A stretch of DNA of 64,000 bases, taken from an uncultured Litoreibacter sp. (GTDB taxonomy: Bacteria; Pseudomonadota; Alphaproteobacteria; Rhodobacterales; Rhodobacteraceae). The notes under the pieces were generated by a model that did no database searches, was not told where the DNA came from, and saw nothing but the letters and a program-made list of their open reading frames with translations. Location of the stretch: the NCBI GenBank assembly GCA_947494645.1, contig CANLVO010000001.1, positions 62,001 to 126,000 on the forward strand, written 5' to 3'. This document shows positions 45,662-54,286 of the stretch, piece by piece; the first letter of the stretch is position 1, and every line of letters begins with the position of its first letter. A program made the translations under genes and the position numbers.

Positions 45662-46570
45662 ATGCCACTTGAGATGAACCGCGAGGTGTTTATCACCTGT
45701 GCCGTGACCGGGTCAGGGTCCACGCAAGATCGCTCCCCGCATGTGCCGCGCTCGCCCAAACAAATTGCGGACAGTGCGATTGCTGCGGCCAAAGCCGGGG
45801 CGGCAGTGGTCCATTGCCACGTGCGCGATCCTGAGAGCGGCACACCCTCGCGTGATCTGGCGCTCTACCGCGAAGTGACAGACCGTATCCGCGACGCAGA
45901 GACAGATGTGGTCTTGAACCTGACCGCCGGAATGGGCGGAGACATTGTGTTCGGCGGCGTCGAGGCCCCGTTCCCGGTGGCCGAAGGGACCAACATGGTC
46001 GGCGCGACAGAACGCGTGGCCCATATCGCAGAATGTCTTCCCGAGATTTGCACGCTCGATTGCGGCACAATGAATTTCGCAGAAGCTGACTACGTCATGA
46101 CCAATACGCCCGGCATGCTGACGGCAATGGGCGCGATGATGACCAAGCTTGGCGTGAAGCCAGAGATCGAGGCCTTTGATACCGGTCATCTTTGGTATGC
46201 CAAGCAACTGGTGAAAGACGGCGTGCTCGACAGCCCCGCTTTGGTGCAGCTTTGCATGGGGGTGCCATGGGGCGCACCGGATGATCTCAACACCTTTATG
46301 GCGATGGTCAATAACGTGCCGGATGACTGGACCTTCTCAGCCTTCGGGCTGGGTCGTCACCAGATGCCCTATGTCGCGGCGAGCGTCTTGGCGGGGGGCA
46401 ATGTGCGCGTTGGGTTGGAAGACAATCTGATGCTCGATAAGGGCGTGCTGGCGACCAACGAGGCGCTGGTGGGTCGGGCCGTCGAGATCACTGAGCGCTT
46501 GGGCGCAAAGATCATCGGCCCCGAGGCGGTCCGCGCCAAGCTGGGATTGAAGAAGCAGGCCCCCAAATGA
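45662..46570 (+). CDS. Beta-keto acid cleavage enzyme (BKACE), probable dehydrocarnitine cleavage
   Basis: 302 residues. A zinc-dependent TIM-barrel of the 3-keto-5-aminohexanoate-cleavage family: EVFITCAVTGSG start, AAVVHCHVRDPESG with the metal His pair, NLTAGMGG and IEAFDTGHLWYA. The family joins a beta-keto acid with acetyl-CoA to give acetoacetate and a new CoA ester. Beside carnitine dehydrogenase the likely substrate is 3-dehydrocarnitine, giving betainyl-CoA (CdhC role). GGAGGAG fixes the start at 45662. Ends in ATGA with the lipocalin gene. Confidence 0.88.
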   Translation: MPLEMNREVFITCAVTGSGSTQDRSPHVPRSPKQIADSAIAAAKAGAAVVHCHVRDPESGTPSRDLALYREVTDRIRDAETDVVLNLTAGMGGDIVFGGVEAPFPVAEGTNMVGATERVAHIAECLPEICTLDCGTMNFAEADYVMTNTPGMLTAMGAMMTKLGVKPEIEAFDTGHLWYAKQLVKDGVLDSPALVQLCMGVPWGAPDDLNTFMAMVNNVPDDWTFSAFGLGRHQMPYVAASVLAGGNVRVGLEDNLMLDKGVLATNEALVGRAVEITERLGAKIIGPEAVRAKLGLKKQAPK

Positions 46571-47094
46571 GGCGTTTGATCCCCCTGATGCTGCTCGCCC
46601 TTGCGGCCTGTAACCCGGTCGACGCCATTGCGCCCAGTTACCGCGATACATCTGTGCCCATCACCTCCAAGGCGCTGTTCTCGCCAGAGCGCTATGCAGG
46701 CACCTGGTACGAGATCGCCCGCTTCCCGGTCAGCTTTCAGAAAGGTTGCACCAACACCACCGCCACCTACGCCTTGCGCGATACGGGCGAGTTGCAGGTG
46801 CTCAACCGCTGTTTGGTGGACGGCGTTGAAAAGCAGATAGAGGGTAGCGCGACCATTACTGGGCCTGGCCGGTTGGAGGTGTCGTTTCAGGGCGTGCCGT
46901 TTGTCAAAGCACCCTATTGGGTGCTCTGGGTGGACGAAGATTACCAAACCGCCGTTGTTGGTGTCCCATCCGGTCGGGCAGGGTGGATCCTGAACCGCAC
47001 TCCCACCTTACGGGCCGACAGGTTGCAAGCCGCCCGCGAGGTGTTGGACTTCAACGGCTATGACCTCTCCCAACTTCAGATGACGCCGCAATGA
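46567..47094 (+). CDS. blc: Outer-membrane lipocalin lipoprotein (Blc-like)
   Basis: 175 residues. Lipobox LLALAAC with Cys15 predicted to be acylated, then the lipocalin signature RYAGTWYEIARFPVSFQKGC and YWVLWVDEDYQTAVVGVPSGRAGWILNRTP. Lipocalins of this type bind fatty acids or lysophospholipids in the envelope. It is overlapped by 4 nt at both ends by catabolic genes, so it is expressed with the carnitine operon, which is unexpected for a stress lipocalin. Confidence 0.92.
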   Translation: MRRLIPLMLLALAACNPVDAIAPSYRDTSVPITSKALFSPERYAGTWYEIARFPVSFQKGCTNTTATYALRDTGELQVLNRCLVDGVEKQIEGSATITGPGRLEVSFQGVPFVKAPYWVLWVDEDYQTAVVGVPSGRAGWILNRTPTLRADRLQAAREVLDFNGYDLSQLQMTPQ

Positions 47095-48533
47095 GCCGGG
47101 TCGCGACAATTGTTGGCGGCGGGGTTATTGGCGGCGGCTGGGCCGCGCGGTTCTTGCTGATGGGCTGGGACGTGCGGGTGTTTGACCCCGACCCCGAAGC
47201 CAAACGCAAAATCGACGAAGTGCTGGCCAACGCGCGGCGGTCCTTGCCGGGTCTCAGTGACCGCGCGATGCCACAAGAGGGAGCCCTGAGCTTTCACAAC
47301 ACACTCTCTGACGCAGTCAGAGGCGCGGAGTGGATACAGGAAAGCGTGCCCGAGCGGCTTGAGCTGAAACACAAAGTCTATCAGGCCATTCAGTCCGCCT
47401 GCGACCAGGACGCAGTAATCGGCTCCTCGACCTCTGGGTTCAAACCCTCCGAGCTACAAAACTGCGCCAGCCGCCCCGAACAAATCATTGTCGTCCATCC
47501 GTTCAACCCAGTTTATCTACTGCCGCTGGCGGAACTGGTGCCGTCTGCCAAGAACCCGGACGCGATTGTGCAAAAAGCCAAGGACATCCTGACCGGGATC
47601 GGCATGTTCCCCCTCCATGTCCGCAAAGAGATCGACGCCCATATCGCCGACCGTTTCCTTGAAGCCGTCTGGCGCGAGGCGCTTTGGCTGATCAAGGACG
47701 GTGTCGCCACGACGGAGGAAATCGACAACGCGATCCGCTACGGTTTCGGCCTGCGCTGGGGTCAAATGGGCCTGTTTGAAATCTACCGCATCGCAGGTGG
47801 CGAGGCAGGCATGGCGCATTTCATTGAGCAGTTTGGACCGTGTCTGGCATGGCCTTGGACCAAGCTGATGGATGTGCCCGAGCTGACCGATGATCTGGTC
47901 CAGAAAATCGCCGATCAATCCGACGCACAATCCGGCATGCACTCGATCCGCGATCTGGAGCGTATCCGCGACAACAATCTGGTCGCGATGATGCGGGCGC
48001 TGAAGGCGCAGGATTTCGGGGCAGGGGCCTTGCTGAACGCAGCCGAGCCCGCGCCCGAGGTCCCGTCAAACATCGCCCAGCCCATCCTGACTGTGGCCCG
48101 CGCCGTGCCGCTCGATTGGACGGACTATAACGGCCATATGAATGAGGCGCGCTACCTGCAGGCCTTTGGCGATGCCACCGACCGTTTTATGGAAATCATC
48201 GGTTGTGACGCAGATTACATCGCCTCTGGCGGCAGTTACTTTACCGCTGAAACCCATATCCGCCATATCGACGAGGTTCATGCCGGGGCCAAGATCACTG
48301 TGACCACGCAGGTGTTGCTGGGCGATGGCAAGAAGATGCAGCTTTTCCATCACATGCATGAGGGTGAGCGGCTTCTGGCCACTGCAGAACACATGCTGAT
48401 CCATGTCTCGCTTGAGACCCGCAAGGCCTCTGTACCGGCACCTCACATTGCGGAGACACTTGCGGACATTGCCAAGGCCCATGCCAAACTTGGCACACCT
48501 GACGGTGCGGGCGCTGCGGTCGGCAAAAGATGA
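47091..48533 (+). CDS. lcdH: Carnitine 3-dehydrogenase fused to a hotdog thioesterase
   Basis: 480 residues in two parts. Residues 1 to about 315 are an NAD-dependent 3-hydroxyacyl-CoA dehydrogenase-type fold (IVGGGVIGGGWAARFLLMGWDVRVFD; catalytic His in VHPFNPVYLLPLAELV). Residues about 335-475 are a 4HBT hotdog domain (LDWTDYNGHMNEARYLQAFGDATDRFM). In other bacteria the two activities are L-carnitine dehydrogenase and betainyl-CoA thioesterase, on one chain or two. Together with BKACE this gives carnitine to glycine betaine. ATGA overlaps at both ends. Confidence 0.9.
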   Translation: MSRVATIVGGGVIGGGWAARFLLMGWDVRVFDPDPEAKRKIDEVLANARRSLPGLSDRAMPQEGALSFHNTLSDAVRGAEWIQESVPERLELKHKVYQAIQSACDQDAVIGSSTSGFKPSELQNCASRPEQIIVVHPFNPVYLLPLAELVPSAKNPDAIVQKAKDILTGIGMFPLHVRKEIDAHIADRFLEAVWREALWLIKDGVATTEEIDNAIRYGFGLRWGQMGLFEIYRIAGGEAGMAHFIEQFGPCLAWPWTKLMDVPELTDDLVQKIADQSDAQSGMHSIRDLERIRDNNLVAMMRALKAQDFGAGALLNAAEPAPEVPSNIAQPILTVARAVPLDWTDYNGHMNEARYLQAFGDATDRFMEIIGCDADYIASGGSYFTAETHIRHIDEVHAGAKITVTTQVLLGDGKKMQLFHHMHEGERLLATAEHMLIHVSLETRKASVPAPHIAETLADIAKAHAKLGTPDGAGAAVGKR

Positions 48534-49288
48534 GCCGGGTTCTGATCACCGCCGGGGCCTCTGGCATTGGCCTTGCGATGGGGCAGGCCTTCGCGGCCAC
48601 CGGGGCTCAGGTCTGGGTAACTGATGTCGATCAAGCCGCGCTGGACGCAGCGCCTTCCGATTGGCAAACGCGCAATGTCGATGCCAGTGATGAGGCCGCG
48701 ATGGCCGAGCTGTTTGACGCCATCGAAACCACTTGGGGCGGGTTTGATGTGCTTTGCGCCAATGCAGGCATCGCCGGGCCCACCGCTTTGATCGAAGACG
48801 TAGCGCTGGCGGATTGGCAGCGCTGTGTGCAGGTCAATTTGGAGGGGGCTTTCCTCGCTGCGAAATACGCGGCCCCAATGATGAAGCGTGCCAAGTCGGG
48901 CAACATCATTGTGACGTCTTCCACCGCGGGTCAGCACGGTTTTCCAAACCGGGCGCCTTACTCCGCTGCCAAATGGGGTCTCATCGGGTTGATGAAGACG
49001 CTGGCGATGGAACTCGGCCCCTTCGGCATCCGTGCAAACGTGATCTGTCCAGGCGCTGTTGAAGGTCCGCGCATGCAAGGTGTGATGGAGCGCGAGGCGG
49101 CGGCCAAAAACATGAGCTATGACCAGATTTATGAGGGTTACGCCAAGGGCACCTCGCTTGGGTCGCTGGTGCGGGCAGAGGACATCGCAGACATGGCGGT
49201 CTTCCTAGCCTCGACGCAAGCGCGGATGGTGTCGGGGCAGGTGATCGCGGTCGATGGCCATACGGTCAACCCAGACCCACAGGTGTGA
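48530..49288 (+). CDS. SDR family oxidoreductase
   Basis: 252 residues of the classical short-chain dehydrogenase fold: VLITAGASGIGLAMGQAF (the usual TGxxxGIG begins TAG here), NAGIAGP, catalytic YSAAK, and the substrate-side PGAVEGPRMQ. Probably NAD(H)-dependent. The role in carnitine use is not known; it may act on a related hydroxy acid. Overlaps lcdH by 4 nt and shares TGATG with the next gene. Confidence 0.9.
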   Translation: MSRVLITAGASGIGLAMGQAFAATGAQVWVTDVDQAALDAAPSDWQTRNVDASDEAAMAELFDAIETTWGGFDVLCANAGIAGPTALIEDVALADWQRCVQVNLEGAFLAAKYAAPMMKRAKSGNIIVTSSTAGQHGFPNRAPYSAAKWGLIGLMKTLAMELGPFGIRANVICPGAVEGPRMQGVMEREAAAKNMSYDQIYEGYAKGTSLGSLVRAEDIADMAVFLASTQARMVSGQVIAVDGHTVNPDPQV

Positions 49289-50196
49289 TGAGCCTCTGGA
49301 TCCCCGTCACGCTTTGCGCGGCCTTCTTTCAAAACCTGCGCTTCATGCTGCAGCGCCACCTCAAGACCACCTCGCTGACCACAGCAGGGGCCACCTATTC
49401 GCGGTTCCTGTTCTCGCTGCCTTTCGTTGTACCGGGCATGCTGATCTATGTCGCAAATTCCAGCGCGACCTTCCCACAGATTAATTCCAGCTTCTGGCCC
49501 TATATCCTAACCGGCGGGGTGGCGCAGATCATGGCGACCGCCTGCGTGGTCGCTCTATTTGCAGAGCGCAACTTCACCGTCGGTATCGCGCTGAAAAAGT
49601 CCGAGGTCATCCTGACTGCAATTATCGGCCTGATCATCTTGGGCGAGGTCGTCACATGGGGCGGGGTCGCTGCGATTGTCATTGGCTTCTTCGGGGTGAT
49701 GCTTCTGTCAGACCCACCGAAAACTGCGGTCGCGCTGCCTTGGTCTCAGCGGCTATTCAACAAGGCCTCGGGCTACGGCCTGAGCGCCGGACTGCTCTTC
49801 GGGATCTCTGCCGTTGGCTACCGTGGCGCAACCCTGCAGGTCCTATCTGACGATCCATTTTTGCGGGCGGTGGTCACACTGGCGGTGGCCATTGCGTGGC
49901 AGGTGCTGGTCATGACCGTTTACTTGGCTTGGCGCGACCGGGTTGAGATCGCCCGCGTGGCGGCCACTTGGCGCGTCTCGGTCTGGACCGGGTTGACCTC
50001 CCTTTCGGGGTCGCTCTGCTGGTTCATTGCCTTCACGCTGCAAAACGCGGCCTACGTGAAAGCGCTTGGGCAGGTGGAGCTGCTATTCACCTTCGCCGGA
50101 TCCTATTTCATCTTCAAGGAGCGCTCCTCGGCCCGCGAAATTATCGGCGTCCTGCTGATCGTGGCATCGATCCTATGTCTGGTCATCGCCCTCTAG
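49288..50196 (+). CDS. EamA/DMT family transporter
   Basis: 302 residues with about ten membrane spans in two EamA halves (ERNFTVGIALKKSEVILTAIIGLIILGEVVTW and YVKALGQVELLFTFAGSYFIFKERSS). Such proteins export or import small metabolites. ATG 49288 lies within the SDR stop (TGATG). Last gene of the carnitine-type operon. Its stop interlocks with the convergent small gene (CTAG). Confidence 0.9.
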   Translation: MSLWIPVTLCAAFFQNLRFMLQRHLKTTSLTTAGATYSRFLFSLPFVVPGMLIYVANSSATFPQINSSFWPYILTGGVAQIMATACVVALFAERNFTVGIALKKSEVILTAIIGLIILGEVVTWGGVAAIVIGFFGVMLLSDPPKTAVALPWSQRLFNKASGYGLSAGLLFGISAVGYRGATLQVLSDDPFLRAVVTLAVAIAWQVLVMTVYLAWRDRVEIARVAATWRVSVWTGLTSLSGSLCWFIAFTLQNAAYVKALGQVELLFTFAGSYFIFKERSSAREIIGVLLIVASILCLVIAL

Positions 50197-50519
50197 CGAT
50201 TGGCCCGTTCGCGTGCCGCTTGACGCGCACGGTCGGTCATGGCGCGGGTATGCAGCGCTTTAAGGCTCAACTTGTTCTCAGGTTCCGCTTCTGGTTCAGG
50301 CAGGCCCAGATCCGGAAACCGTTCGCGCACAAAGCTCATCAATAGCTCTTTGCGGGTCTCGGCGTACTCAATCAGAAAAGGCTGCTCTGAACGCGTCTCG
50401 CCGATTTGTCTTGGGGTGTGCGCCCGGGCATCGCGTGACTGTGCGGTATAGACAACGGCCAATAGCATGAGCATCACACTGACAGTTGCCAGAATGCTCT
50501 TGATAATCGTTCGAACCAT
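50193..50519 (-). CDS. Hypothetical protein with one N-terminal membrane segment
   Basis: 108 residues. One hydrophobic stretch (SILATVSVMLMLLAVVYTA) near the N-terminus acts as anchor or signal, followed by a charged, helical C-terminal part (RKELLMSFVRERFPDLGLPEPEAEPENKLSLKALHTRAMTDRARQAARERANR). No family recognised. Convergent with the EamA gene. Confidence 0.65.
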   Translation of the reverse strand: MVRTIIKSILATVSVMLMLLAVVYTAQSRDARAHTPRQIGETRSEQPFLIEYAETRKELLMSFVRERFPDLGLPEPEAEPENKLSLKALHTRAMTDRARQAARERANR

Positions 50520-50609
50520 AAAATGACCACTTGTCAGCTGCGTCGCACGGCAGAGCCTGACGCAAGAATGTGGCGGTGGTAGGACGGCCTTAGGGCCAAA
50601 GCAGGCACG

Positions 50610-50894
50610 TCAGGTCTGGAAAATATCCGCAGCTTCGGGATGCTTGCGTCGCCACATGTTCAAGAAAGGGCAAAGCGGGACGGCTTTGAAGCCTGACGCG
50701 CGCGCGTCCTCGACCAGGAACCGAGCCAGCACCCCGGCATGACCTTTGCCTTCGTCTTTTACGGGGACTTCGGTGTGGTCGACTATCACGAGGGTCGGGG
50801 AGGTGATCGAAAACGTCATCACCGCCTCCCCGTGATCGGTGGAGATGGAGTAGCGGCCGTGGCCGCCATCCAGGGTTTTGGTGACGTCAGACAA
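50610..50894 (-). CDS. Small GNAT-type N-acetyltransferase (YidJ/YjdJ-like)
   Basis: About 94 residues: [20 protein letters not shown], then [52 protein letters not shown], which matches the small GNAT-fold proteins of the YidJ type with the acetyl-CoA loop EGKGHAGVL. The best start is TTG 50894, overlapping the scoB stop by 8 nt; no ATG is available before the conserved part. Follows scoB on the same transcript. Confidence 0.75.
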   Translation of the reverse strand: MSDVTKTLDGGHGRYSISTDHGEAVMTFSITSPTLVIVDHTEVPVKDEGKGHAGVLARFLVEDARASGFKAVPLCPFLNMWRRKHPEAADIFQT

Positions 50895-51510
50895 TCTTCG
50901 CGTCCGTCGCCGCGCGCAGCTCGTCTTCGGTTCCGCCGTCGGCGGTCTCAACGATTTTCAAGCCGCCTTCGACCACGTCCAGCACGCCCAGATTAGTGAT
51001 AATCCGATCCACCACCTTCTGACCGGTCAACGGCAGGGTACATTCTTTCAACACCTTGCTGTCGCCATGCTTGTTGGTGTGGTCCATCACCACTACCACG
51101 CGGCCCACGCCCGCGACCAAATCCATTGCGCCGCCCATACCTTTGACCAGCTTGCCCGGGATCATCCAGTTGGCCAGATCGCCGTTTTCGGCCACTTCCA
51201 TTGCACCCAGAATGGCCATGGCGATCTTGCCGCCACGGATCATTCCGAACGAGGTCGCGCTGTCGAAATAGGCGGTCTGCGGCAGCTCCGTGATGGTCTG
51301 CTTGCCCGCGTTGATCAGGTCGGCGTCAATCTCGTTTTCGGTTGGGAAGGGCCCCATGCCCAGCATCCCGTTCTCCGATTGCAACGTCACCTCGATGCCT
51401 TCGGGGATGTAGTTCGACACCAGTGTCGGAATGCCGATGCCGAGGTTCACATACCAGCCATCTTGCAGCTCTTGGGCTGCGCGCGCGGCCATTTGATTGC
51501 GGTCCCACAT
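50887..51510 (-). CDS. scoB: 3-oxoacid CoA-transferase subunit B
   Basis: 207 residues, family I CoA transferase beta subunit, with the catalytic Glu in [12 protein letters not shown] near residue 45 and [18 protein letters not shown] before it. With ScoA it moves CoA from succinyl-CoA to acetoacetate. In this setting it would use the acetoacetate released by BKACE. ATG shares a base with the scoA stop (51510). Confidence 0.94.
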   Translation of the reverse strand: MWDRNQMAARAAQELQDGWYVNLGIGIPTLVSNYIPEGIEVTLQSENGMLGMGPFPTENEIDADLINAGKQTITELPQTAYFDSATSFGMIRGGKIAMAILGAMEVAENGDLANWMIPGKLVKGMGGAMDLVAGVGRVVVVMDHTNKHGDSKVLKECTLPLTGQKVVDRIITNLGVLDVVEGGLKIVETADGGTEDELRAATDAKIV

Positions 51511-52205
51511 TATGCTGCCCTCGTCGTGCGTTGTTCGATACGTTTCTCGTGCTCGCCCTGAATGATGCGGTGCACATAGATGCCGGGCAGGTGGATCAGG
51601 TCAGGGTCCAGCGAGCCTGTTGGTACAATCTCCTCCACTTCGACCACGCAGGTCTTGCCGCACATGGCAGCGGGTGGGTTGAAATTGCGGGCGGTCTTGC
51701 GGAAGACCAGATTGCCAGTCTCATCCGCTTTCCATGCCTTCACGATGGAAAGGTCGGCAAAGATGCCTTCCTCCATGATGTAGGTCTCGCCGTTGAAGTC
51801 TTTATGCTCTTTGCCCTCGGCAATCACCGTGCCAACGCCGGTCTTGGTGTAGAAGCCCGGGATGCCGCAGCCGCCAGCGCGCATGCGCTCGGCCAGCGTG
51901 CCTTGCGGGTTGAACTCCAACTCCAGCTCGCCAGACAGATACTGGCGCATAAACTCCGCGTTTTCCCCCACATAAGAGGAGATCATCTTCTTCACTTGCT
52001 TGGTCTGCAGCAGAATGCCGATGCCGAAATCATCGACGCCCGCATTGTTGGAGGCGAAGGTCAAATCCTTTGTGCCTGCCTCCTTGATCGCGTCGAGCAG
52101 AAGCTCCGGGATACCACAGAGGCCAAAGCCGCCGGCGGCAATGAACATGCCGTCATGCAACAGGCCGTCAAGGGCCTCGGCGGCGGAGGTGTAGACTTTT
52201 TTCAT
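51510..52205 (-). CDS. scoA: 3-oxoacid CoA-transferase subunit A
   Basis: 231 residues, alpha subunit: [22 protein letters not shown] (CoA-binding glycine loop), LTFASNNAG and [23 protein letters not shown]. The frame runs to 52400 but Met 52205 ([12 protein letters not shown]) is the family start. First gene of scoA-scoB-GNAT; divergent from the rhodanese gene. Confidence 0.94.
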   Translation of the reverse strand: MKKVYTSAAEALDGLLHDGMFIAAGGFGLCGIPELLLDAIKEAGTKDLTFASNNAGVDDFGIGILLQTKQVKKMISSYVGENAEFMRQYLSGELELEFNPQGTLAERMRAGGCGIPGFYTKTGVGTVIAEGKEHKDFNGETYIMEEGIFADLSIVKAWKADETGNLVFRKTARNFNPPAAMCGKTCVVEVEEIVPTGSLDPDLIHLPGIYVHRIIQGEHEKRIEQRTTRAA

Positions 52206-52393
52206 ATGACCAAGCGTTCCCCGAATGTCTGATGAATTGCGGGGCATTGTGACCACAGATACAGCAGAGTCAACGTGAATGCTGCACTGCGGAGTAACTT
52301 TTGCAACCGGTTGCAATGCCTCGCAAGCCAAGCTGCCTTTCCCTTGGCCGTTTATCTTGTGTAAGTCTGAGGCGAACGAGAGGGGGACGAGGC

Positions 52394-52798
52394 ATGGCAA
52401 AACTGAAACTATCGGCGGCGGAGATGGTGTCCAAGGCGCGGGCGCGGATCGAAGAGATTGAAACCGCGGACGCCATCAAGATGGTGGATGACCCTGACGT
52501 TGTAATTGTTGACATCCGCGATGTACGCGAACGCGAGCGCGGCGGCTTTATCCCCGGCAGTTTCCATTGCCCTCGCGGCATGGCGGAGTTCTGGGTCGAC
52601 CCCGATAGCCCATATTTCAAAGATATTTTCGCGCAGGACAAAACCTTCTTGTTCCACTGTGCCTCGGGCTGGCGGTCAGCGCTGACGGTCGCCACGCTGC
52701 AGGATATGGGGTTCAACGCCTCCCATTTGCGGGAGGGTTTTTCGACGTGGGAGGCACAAGGCGGCCCGGTCGAGCGCATGTCGAAGTCAGAAGAATAG
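52394..52798 (+). CDS. Rhodanese-like domain protein
   Basis: 134 residues, one rhodanese domain: [27 protein letters not shown] and the active-site loop [10 protein letters not shown] with the catalytic Cys near residue 89. Transfers sulfane sulfur; substrate unknown. GGGGGACGAGGC before ATG 52394 supports the start. Its 3' end overlaps the convergent deacetylase gene by 12 nt. Confidence 0.92.
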   Translation: MAKLKLSAAEMVSKARARIEEIETADAIKMVDDPDVVIVDIRDVRERERGGFIPGSFHCPRGMAEFWVDPDSPYFKDIFAQDKTFLFHCASGWRSALTVATLQDMGFNASHLREGFSTWEAQGGPVERMSKSEE

Positions 52799-53893
52799 GG
52801 TCTCCAGGTCGTCAATGAAGCTGGCATGCATCCGTTGCAGCCTTTCCGAAGGTTGGCGTGCCGCAAAGGTCTCCCCAAGCGGGTCTTCGGCCGTGATCAT
52901 GCTGCCTGACATCTGCTGCAGCACCGCATGGCCGCAAAACGGGACGTAGGCTTCCGAATAGCCGCCCTCATGCGCCATCACCAGCCGCCCGTCGCACAGC
53001 GTATCCGCTGCATCCATCACCATCTCGGTCATGTCGCGGAAGGTTTGCGCGGTTGCGAGCATCCGCGACAAGGGGTCAACGGCGGCCGCGTCAAAGCCGC
53101 AGGCGACAATGATCACGTCCGGTTGGAAGTTGTGAAGCGCAGGCAGGACCAGACGCTCAATGGCATCAAGATAAAGCGCGTGCCCGCCGCCCGGCGGCAG
53201 CGGGATATTCATGTTGTACCCTTCGCCTGCGCCGACCCCGCGATCCTCTGCATCGCCCGTATCCATCGGGTAATTCCGCTCCTGATGCAGCGAAATGGTC
53301 AGCACGTCGTCGCGGTCATAAAACACCGCTTCCGTGCCGTTGCCGTGATGCACGTCCCAATCCAGCACCGCAACGCGACCAACAAGACCTTCGGCCAACG
53401 CGGCCTCGGCAGCGATGGCGATATTGGCCAGCAGGCAAAACCCGTTCGGATGGTCCGGCAAACAGTGATGTCCCGGCGGACGGCTCAACGCATACGAGTT
53501 GTCGCATCGTCCTTTCAGCACCTCATACAGCGCACCTTTGACCAATCCGGCGGACAGGCTGGCGATCTCAAACCCGCCCGGCGCAAAAGGCGTGCGGAGT
53601 CCCAGCTCGCCGCCACTATCCGCTGACATCGCCTTGAACTTCGTCAGATAGGCCTCCGGATGCACCCGCAAGAGGTCGTCCCATGTGGCTTCCGGCGCGC
53701 TCAGCTCCGTCAGCTCTTTGGTCAGGCCCGACACATCCATAAGGTTCTTCAAGCGTCGTTTGCTGTCAGGGCTTTCCGGGAAACCTCCGCCCGACATCGG
53801 TTGGACAAGCCCGCCCACCGGCATGGTCAGCGCATAACTGCCAAACCCCGTATGCCAAAAGCACCGTTCATCCATGAAAAAGCTGGTCTTCAT
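52787..53893 (-). CDS. Histone deacetylase-family amidohydrolase
   Basis: 368 residues. Zinc-site motifs of the family are complete: SRPPGHHC, VLDWDVHHGNGTEAVFY, and CGFDAAAVDPLSRM, plus HEGGYSEAYVPF. Bacterial members deacetylate acetylpolyamines or other small amides rather than histones. It starts inside the stop of the 84-residue upstream gene (ATGA), so the two form an operon. Confidence 0.92.
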   Translation of the reverse strand: MKTSFFMDERCFWHTGFGSYALTMPVGGLVQPMSGGGFPESPDSKRRLKNLMDVSGLTKELTELSAPEATWDDLLRVHPEAYLTKFKAMSADSGGELGLRTPFAPGGFEIASLSAGLVKGALYEVLKGRCDNSYALSRPPGHHCLPDHPNGFCLLANIAIAAEAALAEGLVGRVAVLDWDVHHGNGTEAVFYDRDDVLTISLHQERNYPMDTGDAEDRGVGAGEGYNMNIPLPPGGGHALYLDAIERLVLPALHNFQPDVIIVACGFDAAAVDPLSRMLATAQTFRDMTEMVMDAADTLCDGRLVMAHEGGYSEAYVPFCGHAVLQQMSGSMITAEDPLGETFAARQPSERLQRMHASFIDDLETLFF

Positions 53894-54144
53894 GTGGTGC
53901 CCTCTGCGTCCGGTCTGGTCGTCAGGCGATAGCTGCCCTCCGGCAGGTCTAGCGCTGCGGCAAGGTCGCGGGTTTGCCGAATGGACAATGTCACCCGCTG
54001 CAACCTGTCGGTCACTGGGTCATGCTGCTCAATGGTCACACAATCCTCGAATGTGTTGATTGAGACATCCTCGACCAGATGGGGCCCGCCTTCATCAACC
54101 AATGTGATGAGCGTTGAATCGAACTCGTGCTCGATGGTGAACAT
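53890..54144 (-). CDS. Hypothetical protein, 84 residues
   Basis: Acidic, mostly beta in appearance: MFTIEHEFDSTLITLVDEGG then VEDVSINTFEDCVTIEQHDPVTDRLQRVTLSIRQTRDLAAALDLPEGSYRL. No membrane segment, no known family. Overlaps the deacetylase start by 4 nt, so it is probably co-translated and may work with it. Confidence 0.7.
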   Translation of the reverse strand: MFTIEHEFDSTLITLVDEGGPHLVEDVSINTFEDCVTIEQHDPVTDRLQRVTLSIRQTRDLAAALDLPEGSYRLTTRPDAEGTT

Positions 54145-54259
54145 GCCTGCGCCCCCTTGGAGTTCCTATTGTCGGGGATGAAACCAGCGATTGGACGGAA
54201 GTGCAAATCCGCCGGTCTGGCATTGGCGGGGCTTGGCGTCAGCCATTGGGAGCGCTATC

Positions 54260-54268
54260 TGTGGATAA
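54260..54268 (-). promoter_or_regulatory. DnaA-box match upstream of the M48 gene
   Basis: TGTGGATAA, an exact DnaA-box complement, 18 bp before the ATG of the M48 lipoprotein gene. About half a match is expected by chance in a window of this size, so the biological weight is low. Confidence 0.25.
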
Positions 54269-54286
54269 CACGAATTGAGGTCGCAC

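Noticed and set aside
51342-52232. 296-codon open frame antisense to scoA/scoB
   Set aside because: Covers two clear CoA-transferase genes; shadow frame.
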